Shown: positions 1 through 11,700 of the stretch, in pieces | Layout of the letters: every line of letters starts with the position of its first letter | Numbering within the stretch: position 1 is the first letter of the stretch | Source of the DNA: Saturnia japonica | Taxonomy: Eukaryota; Arthropoda; Insecta; Lepidoptera; Saturniidae | Direction of reading: 5' to 3' | Length of the DNA: 64,000 bases | Assembly (NCBI GenBank): GCA_033032175.1 | Contig: CM065321.1 | Location: 12,112,501-12,176,500 of the forward strand | Notes under the pieces: model-generated | The model's input: the letters and a program-made list of their open reading frames with translations, nothing else | What the model was told of the DNA's origin: nothing | Database searches by the model: none | Program-made: the position numbers and the translations under genes

Positions 1-959
1 TTTTGTGATTTATATTTTGGCTCTCAGCGGTCTATGGTCTGATGTAAAATTTATATTTAGTGCCTCAATGTCTAGAAATAGTTGAGGACGGTTAGATAGT
101 ATGAAATCTATTTCGTTTTTATGTAGACCATTCGGACACTGCCATGTCCACTTTCTTCTTGTAACTATAAGCAAGTAATTCATTTTATTATGTATGTGGT
201 GTACTATACGCTCAGCTTATTAAGTTTATAAGTCATTTGACGTCATAATACTCGTACCACTGCACCACCGCGGCTCGCGGCAACGCGCGACGTGCGCCTG
301 GCTTCAGAGCGAGACAACCACCTGTAGCGCACTCGCTGCCATTTCAAATATTTTAATGTATAATTTAATTCTCGCAATACATTTCTTATAATATTTTATA
401 GTTATTATTTATTCTTACATGTGACCCTTTTAATGTGGAGTTGGTAATAATCACTCTCACATCTAGGTACATAAAAAAGTTACATGTTCTGATTTTATCA
501 AAGTAATTATATAGATTTGTTTCGTGTATCGATCAGGTGATGCGTAATTGCAATGGTGGTAATGATTATTTGATAACATTCTCTTACAATCATTCAGTAG
601 GAATTTTAATGATGTACATAAATTACCTATTGCGTGCATTAAATGATTGATGCACGTTACGACTGTGAGTACCACCTACCTAAAAATGCGTGTAATGCGA
701 TGAACGAATTTATTCGAAGATAAACAAAGCCGCAAAGAAAGTTGGTCGGTAACAAAACTCTCAATAACTTTCAAATTATTGGAGCTAGCTTTATGAAATA
801 AAGACTACATTATAGATAATCTTATAGTGGTTAAATGAAACTCATAACAGTTCAAGATTATGAAATTTATTTTGAATAAGAGAAGTTAAGTAAAAATGAC
901 AATTTTTCAGTAGATTTCGAAAAATGTGGTACGGTATCAAATATGAAAATTTTAACATT
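1..959. other. AT-rich sequence, no gene recognised
   Basis: All frames are broken by stops and I see no splice-framed coding. A GC-rich patch lies at about 261-345; on the minus strand it has short open frames but no convincing acceptor. Nothing else was recognised. Confidence 0.5.
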
Positions 960-1700
960 TTAATATTTTGTATTGCCACCACGAGCTCTTAATACAGCTG
1001 TCATACGGTTTTGTATGCTTTCCACCAGATTTCTGAGCCGATGCTGAGGAGTATCCTCCCATTCCTCTATCAGTGCTTCTTTCAGTTTACGAAGCGTGAT
1101 TGGAGGGAATTTCGCTAGCGTACACGTTGTTCCAGTTCGTCTCAGGCATGCTCGATGGAATTCAAGTCTGGGCTGCGTGCTGCCTACTCTATGCGTGTGT
1201 AATAGCGACATGTTCAAAGTATTCAAACACTATCCTGGCTGTATGGGGACGAGCGTTATCTTGCATAAAGATGGCTGTCATCGTGCGAGCATGCATGAAC
1301 CTCGACTCATCCGAAAACATTACTCTTGACCAGTCATTCAGAGTCCAGTTTATGTGTTCTCTACCGTAACTCAGCCTCGAATTTCGATGCTGCCTTTCGA
1401 GTTTTGGACCATTTGCGAGTCTAAATAGCTTCAAGTTTACGTACTCTGATTGCTCCATCCAGCACGTAGAAGGTGAGTTTTGACTTCAACAGCCGTTTGA
1501 AATCGATTTCTCAACATTGTTGCCACCATATATCGACTCTCCCGCGCTGTAGTGCTCCTTGTTCGTCTTGTTCCTGTTCTTCGAATATTATATCCAGTAT
1601 TTTCAAATCGCTGTAGCACTCTATGAACGGTTGATAGCGACACACCAACAGTTCTCATTGCATTTTCAGAATTCTGGTACACTCTTCAGGGGTTACTGGC
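960..1700 (-). pseudogene. Decayed Tc1-like transposase
   Basis: Read on the minus strand, several frames together give a Tc1-type DDE transposase. A helix-turn-helix part (STVHRVLQRF) lies near 1640. The first catalytic block MFSDESRF is near 1320, the second FMQDNARPHTA near 1250, and a third block SPDLNSIEHA near 1155 keeps the Glu expected in Tc1 (DDE) enzymes. Only about 15 residues separate the first two blocks, where intact Tc1 enzymes have many tens, so there is an internal deletion. Frame changes and stops elsewhere show it is dead. No clear terminal inverted repeats were found. Confidence 0.75.
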
Positions 1701-1943
1701 ATGTTTTTAATTGAACTTCATTATCAGAATAAAGAATTTCTGTACAAGAAATGCCATATTTTTATGATAGAACAGAAACCAATGTATTAAATTTTTTATT
1801 CAAATTTTAAAAATAGTTTTTTTTAATTTATGGTTTTTAATACAATCACCAAAAAAAAAAGGATTTACTTTTTCTATATTTGCAATGAAATACACTTTAA
1901 TTGATTTAAAATGAAAATAGAACTAAGCATTTTATTCGTGTAC
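1701..1943. other. AT-rich spacer
   Basis: Homopolymer-rich A/T sequence between the Tc1 remnant and the next repeat. Nothing else was seen. Confidence 0.4.
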
Positions 1944-2395
1944 TAGCTGTGCCCGTGGCTTCGCTTAGGTGGACTACAGAATGCACGCGCGAAACTGGCT
2001 CCCTTGCTCCTGGCTATTTTAAAGACAAAAATGCTTATTTTGGGTGTTCCTTAGAAGATATATGTATACTCTTCCGGACTTTTTTTGTAGATCTTTTTAA
2101 TGCCTATGATTATGTAGTACATTAATTTGCCATATCTCTTATGGTTTACTCAGCATAAGTCATTTAAGCGCCCGAATTGGTTCGCCATGACCAGTTTTTT
2201 TATTTGTGCGAAACCCTAATTCTTTTTCTAAAATAAAAGTAGCCAAAATTACTCCCTATATTATCAGCTATCTATCAGTGAAAGTCCCGTTAAAATTGGT
2301 CCAACCGTTTCGGAGATTACCCAGAATAAACAAAGACAGACAAAAATAAAAAAAATGGTCTTTTTGTAATAGGTATCGTATATGCATTTAGTTGT
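1944..2395 (+). repeat. Interspersed repeat, family A
   Basis: It starts with CTAGCTGTGCCCGTGGCTTC and ends near GTATAGATACC. A related copy lies in reverse orientation at 40683-41125 and a third, interrupted, at 53520-55740. Shared blocks include TTAGAAAAAGAATTAGGGTT (written in the 40683 orientation) and the tract around CTCCGAAACGGTT. The class is not determined; such repeats are common in lepidopteran genomes. Confidence 0.65.
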
Positions 2396-2727
2396 ATAGA
2401 TACCGATAGCTATATAACCAATACATATTAATTAAGATTAGAGATAACCTATTCATTATGATAAGATAATTAAAAATAGTAATAGAAAAAAATGTATTCT
2501 AACACATTTTTTTTTAATAACCCCCATCACGGTGGTGTAGTTTGCTAATAAATAGTTACTTTTATATTAAAAAAGGGTTATGTTTATTATCTTTAAAGTT
2601 ATTAGTTTACTTATTTTGTTGATTGTGAATTTTAATGATATTGTACGATTTTAAAAACAAAAATATATTCGATTTTATAAACCGTAAAAAAAATTAGTAA
2701 GTCAGTCTGGAATAAACCGTCAACCAG
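2396..2727. other. AT-rich 3' flank of the alpha2/delta gene
   Basis: No coding was seen. On the minus strand an AATAAA is at 2583-2588, about 140 bases past the proposed stop at 2728-2730; it is a candidate poly(A) signal for the calcium-channel gene. Confidence 0.4.
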
Positions 2728-2790
2728 CTAACACGTGTCATCATTTGAATCTTCCTCTTCCCCGCACACCTGACATTCCGCAAGATATGC
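2728..2790 (-). CDS. alpha2/delta exon 24: proposed last exon
   Basis: After an AAGGACAG acceptor it encodes AYLAECQVCGEEEDSNDDTC and a TAG stop at 2728-2730. The phase fits, and a Cys soon after the HPxx position is typical. There is no hydrophobic tail for a GPI anchor, so the exon may be longer, alternatively spliced at CAG/GTGTGC, or wrong. Confidence 0.5.
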   Translation of the reverse strand, partial: AYLAECQVCGEEEDSNDDTC

Positions 2791-5700
2791 CTGTCCTTAA
2801 ACACTGTGTAAATTGTATAACATTACAACACTGTTCAGAGATCGCACTATGCAGATGGTTTCTAGTTGTAGCTTCTTGTTCGCTCCAGTTAGAACTGAAG
2901 TCTGAACTATATTGGCCTATGTGTTGTCTGTATAAACTATAATATTTTTAGAGACAATTCAAGAGGCGCTTATTTGCCTTGTTTATATAATACAATTAAT
3001 GGTTATACTACTTTATTTGTGGAGCCGCACTTAATTATATTATTACTCCTATGTTGGCCAGCCAACTATTCTCCCGCTTTCAGAACCTTCATAAAGTAAT
3101 CGAAACAAAAAAATAATGAAGATCAGCGACTCTCGAACTTTAAAATTTACCTGCATTGTTTTCGTAAGCAACAATATAATAGGTAGGTGAACCTGTGAAT
3201 AGTTATGTGGGTAACAGTGTGTGTGGGATTTTCGCGTGGGCAATGCTTCCCGGTTTCTCCAGCAGGCCAGTCTGGTCGCCGAAGTGTCGTAAATGCTTTT
3301 CATACCCGTATCCACCTCTAAATACTGTGAACAAAGCGGGTTTATACAATGAAATTTGAAAATTGACTTTTAGCAAACTTATCTGAAATCACACAGTTTC
3401 GTTTTCAAATCATGTCAACAACCTTCTTGATTTAATTTTTTTATTACAATTCTACCCGAGAGTCAACTTCATAAGCGAACATCAACGATTATTATTTAAA
3501 ATGTAGGCCAGTCTTATTAATTGAATAACAATTTCAAACTTCTTTAATTATTCGAAAGCATTTTTTCAGCTTCTTTAGCATATCATGAATATATGCATTC
3601 AGCATGTGTAGAGGTGCATAATCTTTTAAATAAGATAGGGCCTTTTTGTTCACCTTCAATTTGGTTAAACTAAACTATTTAAGCACGTACACCTCCGTCA
3701 TTTGTTCAGATATTTGGTAAGTATAATTTTATTTTAAATTCGAAGAAATAATTAAATTACCTGTTCGTTGTTGAGAGGGTTGGGCACTGGTCTACCGTGA
3801 TAAGAACAGTTGTTGAAGATAGCGAGCAGAAGAAGATTGGTGTTTGGAACAAAGGCACCGACAAGAGGCCACCGGCATGGCTTCGGGGGTCTGTTCAACA
3901 TTTCTGTTGCTTTTGGTGTTCGCTGGAATTATTATAAATTTTATTACAATTTTTTTATTATATACTAGTACGGCTAGTACCTATCTATCTATACTAATAG
4001 GAAGGTTATAGCCATAGGCTATATAAAAATTTACACTTCGACTCTATCAGTAGTAACCATGGCATGAACGTCAAGCAATCTGGCAAGCTGTAGGCAAGTA
4101 CGGGAAGTGAGAACAACGGTAGGATTTACGGGTGCGGCGCGGTGCGGCGCGGTGCGGCGGAGAGTTGTACCAATAAAACTTAAATTCACACAAACACTCA
4201 CACACGCACGAACGCACGCACGCACACACAATTAAACAAGAGTAAACTATAAAACCCTTATATAAATAATGTAAATAAAAAGAGCTAATCACATGACTTT
4301 TTTTTTTTTAGAACTGACTACACTGTTAGCCTTAGGGGCCCTAAAGCCGCTGCGGCTTTTACAGCTTCACCGGACTTGGGGGTAATCACATGACAGTCTA
4401 TCTTGGTTTATAGCATAGTTCTGTCCTTTTCTCTACGCGTCGCGTTGTGTCACGGGATAGAAGTCTGGTCAAACAGCGGGCGGGACGGGACGGCGGCGTG
4501 GCGTGGATGTCACACTGGTGACGTGATGATCCAGCTAGCGCGACGTAGCGTCGCGCCGGCCGACCCGCCGTACTCGGCGTGATTTCTCGAGTATTGCCTT
4601 TGATTATAATATATACTTATGTAAAAAAATCGGCGTAAAAGGACCTGGGTGCTTAAAGTAAAAAGTAAAAAATAAAGTCCATAAAAGCGTCAAGTGGCCC
4701 AATTCATACAAAAATATATGTCCTCGAACACTTGCAATTAGCTGTTCCACGTCCATTTTTGTAATTAAATACAATGCAGCCGTCCCGACGCGCCGTTCTG
4801 TGTCCCGCCGCAATCAGGTTGTATTAACGCCGCGCCGGGCGAGAGAGCTCTATTTGACGTCTTCCATATTAACTAGTACATTACAACTACTGACGCCGCG
4901 CATTAAAATGATTCTACCTAAATAGGGGTTTGGGTGGCGGCTAAGGTTTTCTTTCTTTCTAACATTTAAAATTACGCGGTGTCCCGTCCCGCCCGCTGTT
5001 TGACCAAACCATATTAGTATGTTTCCGCCTACACAGTCTGCGTTTATAATAAATATTAATATTTGTTTGTCGGCTATACGTTCCTAGACCATTCATCCGA
5101 TTGCGATGAAACTTTGGAGAGTTGTTATGCACGTGTGAAGGTTCCTTGTATTAGTAGAAACAGTTTACAGTAGGTGGCGTGCGAGTCGTTTCATTTTCAA
5201 GGCAGCGGGGACGATAAAAAATTTATAACAAGTATACATTTATTTTAATACATACACTATAATATTCTACTTTCCAGTGCAGTTGTTAATAATTTTGGTG
5301 TTGAAATTATGAAATTATGATGTTATGACATAAGTGACGATTTTTTCCAAATTTATAAGACACGTTTTTGGTTTTACCTGTAAAACGTAAAAGGGTCGCG
5401 ATCTGTCGCAAGCGGCGAATCTCGTTCTATTCACAAGCACTCGGTCGTCATAAAGCCGTTCATATAATTCTCTTTGATAATCATGTTGTAGCCGATTACG
5501 CCGTTTTTGCTTCTCTTTAGCAGTCTCAGCTGATACGTTTATTCCTGCCAAAAATTTTAAATACATAGTTTATTTAGATGAAGAAAGAAAAAAACACGTT
5601 CGCAGTTCACACGTGGTAGAATTGAAACCTTCAGTAAAAATAAAAATATATTTTTTAAAATCTCTCTTTAAAAATTCTAAATCAGCGGGACTCGAACTAT

Positions 5701-8700
5701 CGACCACTTATACTGTATTTGTACATAAAACATTGCGTACAAGTCTGGTCGTCACACCGCTAGGCCAATTCGACGACGATCTTAGTCGCGAAATCAGAAC
5801 TTGCATTACTGAAAATATATTCTATCTGATTGTTGCAAGCTAAATCATATGTGTTATCTTTTTTTAGTATCGCTTATTTTTTTTTTTATCGTTATTAGTT
5901 TGGCATTGTGACCGCAAGTTAACCTGATCTTAAGTGACGATGGGGCCCATTATGGTAGCACGTTAAGCCTAGTGGAAGACTAGTTTTCAACATGCCATAG
6001 AACTAGAAAATGCCTTACCATCATACTATAGTTTCATCGCGATGTTTTCCTTCACCGAAAGCTCAGGCTCATTGAAGGGATTCGAATTCACTTCGATAGA
6101 CGCGGATTCAGTACACGCTACCAACTGAGCCATCGTATTTCAAATAACAGCGGAGCAAAAGAAGTTTTCACTTCAAAAATCTTCAAATAAATTTATTCAC
6201 GAAATACAAGTACTAACCCGAACTGATTAACACCAGAAGAGTCGCCATCTCTTGTGTGATACGAACTATGAGATACATCGAATGCCATAAAGATTTTAGT
6301 AGTGATGGCATCATCTGAAAATACAAATTAAAGTACATACATAATTTATTAGATTACAATTCCTTTTTCTTTTATAATCTCTAAATTAAAGACGGTTAAA
6401 AACTTAATATTAAAAGTTATTTAATGCAACTATATCTTATAGTAATTATACTAAGCTACCTTTTTGAAAATTTTATAGCATGTGGAAAATTGGAATTGTT
6501 ATTATTATTATTATCATACTTACTTTACACGGGTTGCGTTCAAAATAATTGAAATAGATACTGGCAAAATTATGATAACGTTACTACTGCTACACGGAGA
6601 TAACGTTATTGCAAAAACTAAGGGTATATATATGTATCTATTAATTTAAACAAACGAAGTTCAAATTAAAGTTAAAATAACGTTATTTGACATAAACTAA
6701 AGTTATCTTTACCTTTCTTTGATAGGGGATTTCTAACTTGGCAAGTTTTTTTATTTTATATATACGATACTTTCATCGGCAGTCGTCGATGTTATGCCGG
6801 CCTTCTGAAATGCCTTTTCACGCCTCGTGTGAAGGGCACAATATCATAGGAAGGGGGAAACACGTTGGCTGAAAGACTATTCCACGTCTGCATGGTACGG
6901 CAATGGTAAGAATTAGAGAACTTTTTAGATCGTGCCATGATAGCGGCTACCGTGTAGCTGTGCCTCCGAACTCCGAAGACCAGACCGCGTGGTTCTGTAG
7001 TGAGAGTGATGATGATAAAGGGAAACAATTGTTCAGAACATTCACCATGACACAGACGATAAAATTATCAATTAATACGTAACACGTTAATCTATTATTT
7101 ATCAAGTTATTATAATTACTACGTCAATAAACATTTTCGTTAACTTCTATCTAATTTACTGACAATTAAGAGTTACCAAGTTAAAAATACTATATCAAAG
7201 AAAGTAACAAATTGTTTTGTAAATTAATTGAAGCACGTACATTCCTACAGCTATAGAACTTGGCACCCGTTAGATCGGTGCTCTTTTATCGGTGACAATG
7301 ACTACCTTGAACGTCGTTTCTACCGAACGTGGCCCCCTTTTCACGTTTAGTGGCCACAATCTCACCTGAGTGACGATGTGGCTCAAGAAGGTAGTACGCT
7401 AAGCCTAGTGGAAGACTGGGTCTCAAGTTCAGCTGCTGGAACATATCTATTGGTGTTTGGTGACAGATTTTCAACTTGAGGGCGGTAGCTAGCCAGGCGG
7501 CTTTAGAAAAAGCCCTACCACCATGCTATGATTTCATCACGATGTTTTCCTTCACCGAAAGCTCAGGCTCATTGCAGTGATTCGAATTCACGTCGATCGA
7601 CGCAGAGTCCGTACACGCTACAAACTGAGCCATAATTTTTTCAATGACGTTCTTTATGACGTAACGTTATTATTATTGTGTATTTGGGGACATTATTGTC
7701 CGTACCTACATAACTGATTTACTGATTCTATAATAACGTCCAAATATATTTAAGTATATCTAATATGGATACGGGCTTACCGGAGCTGAGTTAGGTTTTT
7801 CATCTTTTGGTGGAAAACACACACTTTGGTAATCGTGTAACCAATTTAGTTCGAATACGCTTGCGTTGAGTAGGGCCGCCATTACACCAGGGTATAATAT
7901 TGCCAGATGTTCGCTAACCACTTCTTCTTCCTCTGAGACTGCCTCCTCCGGTTTGTCCCGGGCAACCACCCATCCTCCCTCGTCTACCAACAAGCACGAC
8001 CATACGATGCCGTCACAACGTGGTTCGCATTTATCTTCATCATCTTCATTGCACTTTAAGTAAAATTATATGGTAATAATTATAAGTAAACAAGCTAAAT
8101 TAATACACGACAATTTTTAACAAAAAAAAATCAGCTTCAGTAAATTTGAAGACTTTCCTTGTGCATCTTCGAAGTGGCATGCGATCACGGCTGTCCTCTG
8201 AAAATCACTATATCCATGTGTTAAATTTAAATGTATAAGGTATTTACTTCTTAGATGATATATAATTGAACGGTTAGGAGATAAGAATTTCGGACAATAA
8301 TATTTTCTTGTTTCTTGCTTTTTAGAGACCGATATTCCGTAGTCGGGTTTAAGTTTTTAAAACACATTTTTTTATTTATTTCAATTATTTTGTGGTTTTG
8401 TTTTAGCGAGAAAGTGTGTGGCAATGCTGGATTAGCTTAGCCAGGATTTTAGTCAGGGGCTGAGGGTCGGAAAAGGAAACCTAATTTAAAAATTTGGAAT
8501 GGTTTGGTACGTGACAGAATAGAAAGGGCGGAAGGTCCACTAACTATCTACTGGCTGGAGTGTTAAAAAGTCAAATTGGAGATTTCAACATTTAGTATTA
8601 TTTGGCGCGCTTAGCGGCGCTGGTGGGAAGCAGGGAAGACAGAGAGGACAGCTTTCAACTCTTACAAAACTCACATAACTGGCGTAATAAACTTTTATTA

Positions 8701-11700
8701 TAGCCTAAGCGAACATCAAAAGACGTGATTTTATAAATTATATTATACACATTTATCGAGTTAATACAAGAAAAAGCCGCAGGCAACATCTATTAATATA
8801 TATTTTTTTCAATTTGCTATTTAAACATTCATTTGATGCCCAACATGGTACAATTCAAAAATATTTAAAAAGAAATGCAGGACTTCATGTCCTTTAGTGG
8901 GCGTCATATTAATTTCAGTGTGACGTCACATAGCCCATAACCTGCGGACGATCAAGAAGCTTCTAACGACATCTCATTTTTAAAATTATATTTGGTGGTT
9001 TAGTAAGTTATATTATACACACTTACCCGCAACAACAGCTAGTAATATATAATATTTTGAAATGTGCTAAATATACCCTTTCATTTGATATCCAAAACGA
9101 TACAATTAAAAAAAAAAAGTAGAACTTCATGTCCTCTAGAGGGCATCATATTGAATTCAGTGTTAAGTTATATAAATCCTATAACCAGCGGACAATGAAG
9201 ACGCTTCCAACGATATCTCATTTATCAAATTATGTTACATGGATTAGAAGAAAATCGCATACAGATGAACATACATACATACATAACTGTGAAACACATA
9301 ACCCTCCTTTTCGTTCGCCGTAGTCGAGTAAAAAGCATTCGGAACTGATGCTGAGACATCAATTTTATGTAAGGGAAAGAGTTTTACAATATTAAAGACA
9401 AGTAGTAGTCCGTACACTACAATCAAGGCGTGATGATAAATGTGTAATTTATACGTAATCTATCCGTTTAGAAGTCATAACTCGTGGTGTGTAGTTTATA
9501 ATATAAGCTGTTTCCCGCGGTTCCGCTTGCATGAACTACAGTGAACCGTCGGTCAGCGCACTCATGAATCGTTTTGCTCCCGATCCCACCCTTCAGCCAG
9601 CGCGGCCGATTATTTTAAAGACAATCTTGAGTGATCCTTAGAAGATAGACATAGTATGTTATTGTTGACTTTTTTTAATCGACTTATAAAAAAGCAGGTT
9701 ATCAATTCGACACGTATGTATGTAATATTATTGAAATTGCAAAACATTCACACATGATAATATCTTAGGCCTTCCAAACAAATATAGAAAATTTTACAGT
9801 CGTATGTATGTATGTGTGTCCACGCATTTCTCCGAAACTATGAATCGGATTGTGACTGTTATTTTTTATTGGCTACCTTTATTTCAACTTAGGGAACCTA
9901 TGGATGTGGTGTCAAAGGGAAAATAACTTTAAACTTTGGTCAAATTAAAAAAATTAATCGACAAAGTATCTAAAAAAATTAAATTGACTAAAAAAAATAA
10001 CTCAATAATTATATGCATTCTTTTTAGATAAGTTAATTTCTTATTGTTGCTTTATTTTTTTGTACCTACTTTTGAATTCGTTTTGTTGGCTAATTTCGTG
10101 TACTTTTATATAAAAAATAATTTATAATTATGAATTAAAAAAAAATATATATTTACAATTATATAGTAGATTCGTTTGATATATTTCCTGTAGTTTACTC
10201 AGCGTCAGCCATAAGCACACCAAAGGTGTCTTCTTCCGAATTGGTTCACCATTATCGTCACTACTTATTCCGTAAGTTACTCTATGTAACAAAATTTATC
10301 ATATAACCTGGCCAGATAACAAAATCGGATAAGTGGTCCCCGCGAGATAAGAACATAAACGAACAGAATACAGATAGAGAGATATTGAGTTTTAAAATAT
10401 GTATCGATATAATAATATTATGACGTCGATTTATTTCGATTTGGGAAAGTCCCGAAACAAGCTTAAATTAATTACATTGGTAGGTGTTTGATTTTAGATT
10501 AACTTATTACATAAATAATTCCTTAGTCTCAGCCCCGTTAGAAGATTGTTTTCCAATATTACGTTTGCGATATTTTAATTATCTACCAAATTATATCTTA
10601 CTGGGAAACTGGTGACGCTGTTGAGCAAATCAACTAAATGTGCAGGATGAAAATGGTAGCCTGCCACACCAATTATGCCCTTGTCGGACGATCCAAGAGT
10701 CCTCGCGGCAGTCAGCCATTTGAATTTTTCCTCCAACTGTAAAAAACATATTGTATATAATACCTATTAGGCGCCCACCCCAGCTCCGCACGAGTGCTAT
10801 TTACAAAGCGGTGTATTTTATGTTTAATAAAGCATGATTTAGAGTTGATTGCTTTAGTATTGATAGTTCATAATTTTATAGTTAGAAAATTCATCATCAC
10901 AGATGAGGAGTGCCGGCGAACCGTTTCGCTGCGAGTGTGTTCTTTGCTTGTGCGTAATTTTGAATCCGTCATATCTTCTACGTTATTCATTTAAATGACA
11001 TAATGTAAGGGACGGTTTTAATCTACGTTAAATGCCAAAGTTAACTAACATTTATATCTAGTTAAAGATTAATACTGAATTAGAGAAAATAGCTTCGCAA
11101 ATAAGCTAATGTTTTTAATTAGGTATTATATTTAAGATAAAGATGGTTAACTGTGACTCTGACTGTGTGGAGAACTGTGAGTCAAACTTAGGAGATAGAC
11201 ATATTAATGCCATTGCGGACTTCTTCATTCTCTAGGTTTTTGAAGAACTGAAATTCTATAGAAAATTATTTTGATGTATCTCATAAGATTAGGCAGGGTA
11301 AGCCATGTAAGAGCCCGAAAATCATTTTTTGACGACTTGATTACAAAACATTGAATTTTCTCTGCTATACAAAAACTTAGTATATGCAAACGTTCCATAA
11401 AAAAATCTCTAAATTACAGTGAACACCGTATAAAATGCGCTGCGTGGTTTAGAAGATGTAAGCGGACATGCAGACAGACACGGATAACGACTTTACTTTA
11501 TACTATAAATTATATTATAAATAAGTAAAGTTTGCGAGTTTAGATGTAGGCGGTAATCTCTGGAACTAGGTACTGATCCGATTCTGAAATTTGTTTCACT
11601 AATAGGAAGGTAGGGTATGTTCTAATGCCCGCCTGGCTAGCTACCACCCATAAAGTAAAGACAGATATCGGCTTCCCTCTTATCTATTCATGCTATTGGA

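Noticed and set aside
213..345. GC-rich block as a last exon of the alpha2/delta gene
   Set aside because: No pyrimidine-rich acceptor, no family similarity, and a better-phased terminal exon exists at 2728-2790.
6218..6314. Alternative frame DDAITTKIFMAFDVSHSS for exon 20
   Set aside because: It does not fit the phases of exons 19 and 21; the in-phase frame gives the expected hydrophobic segment.
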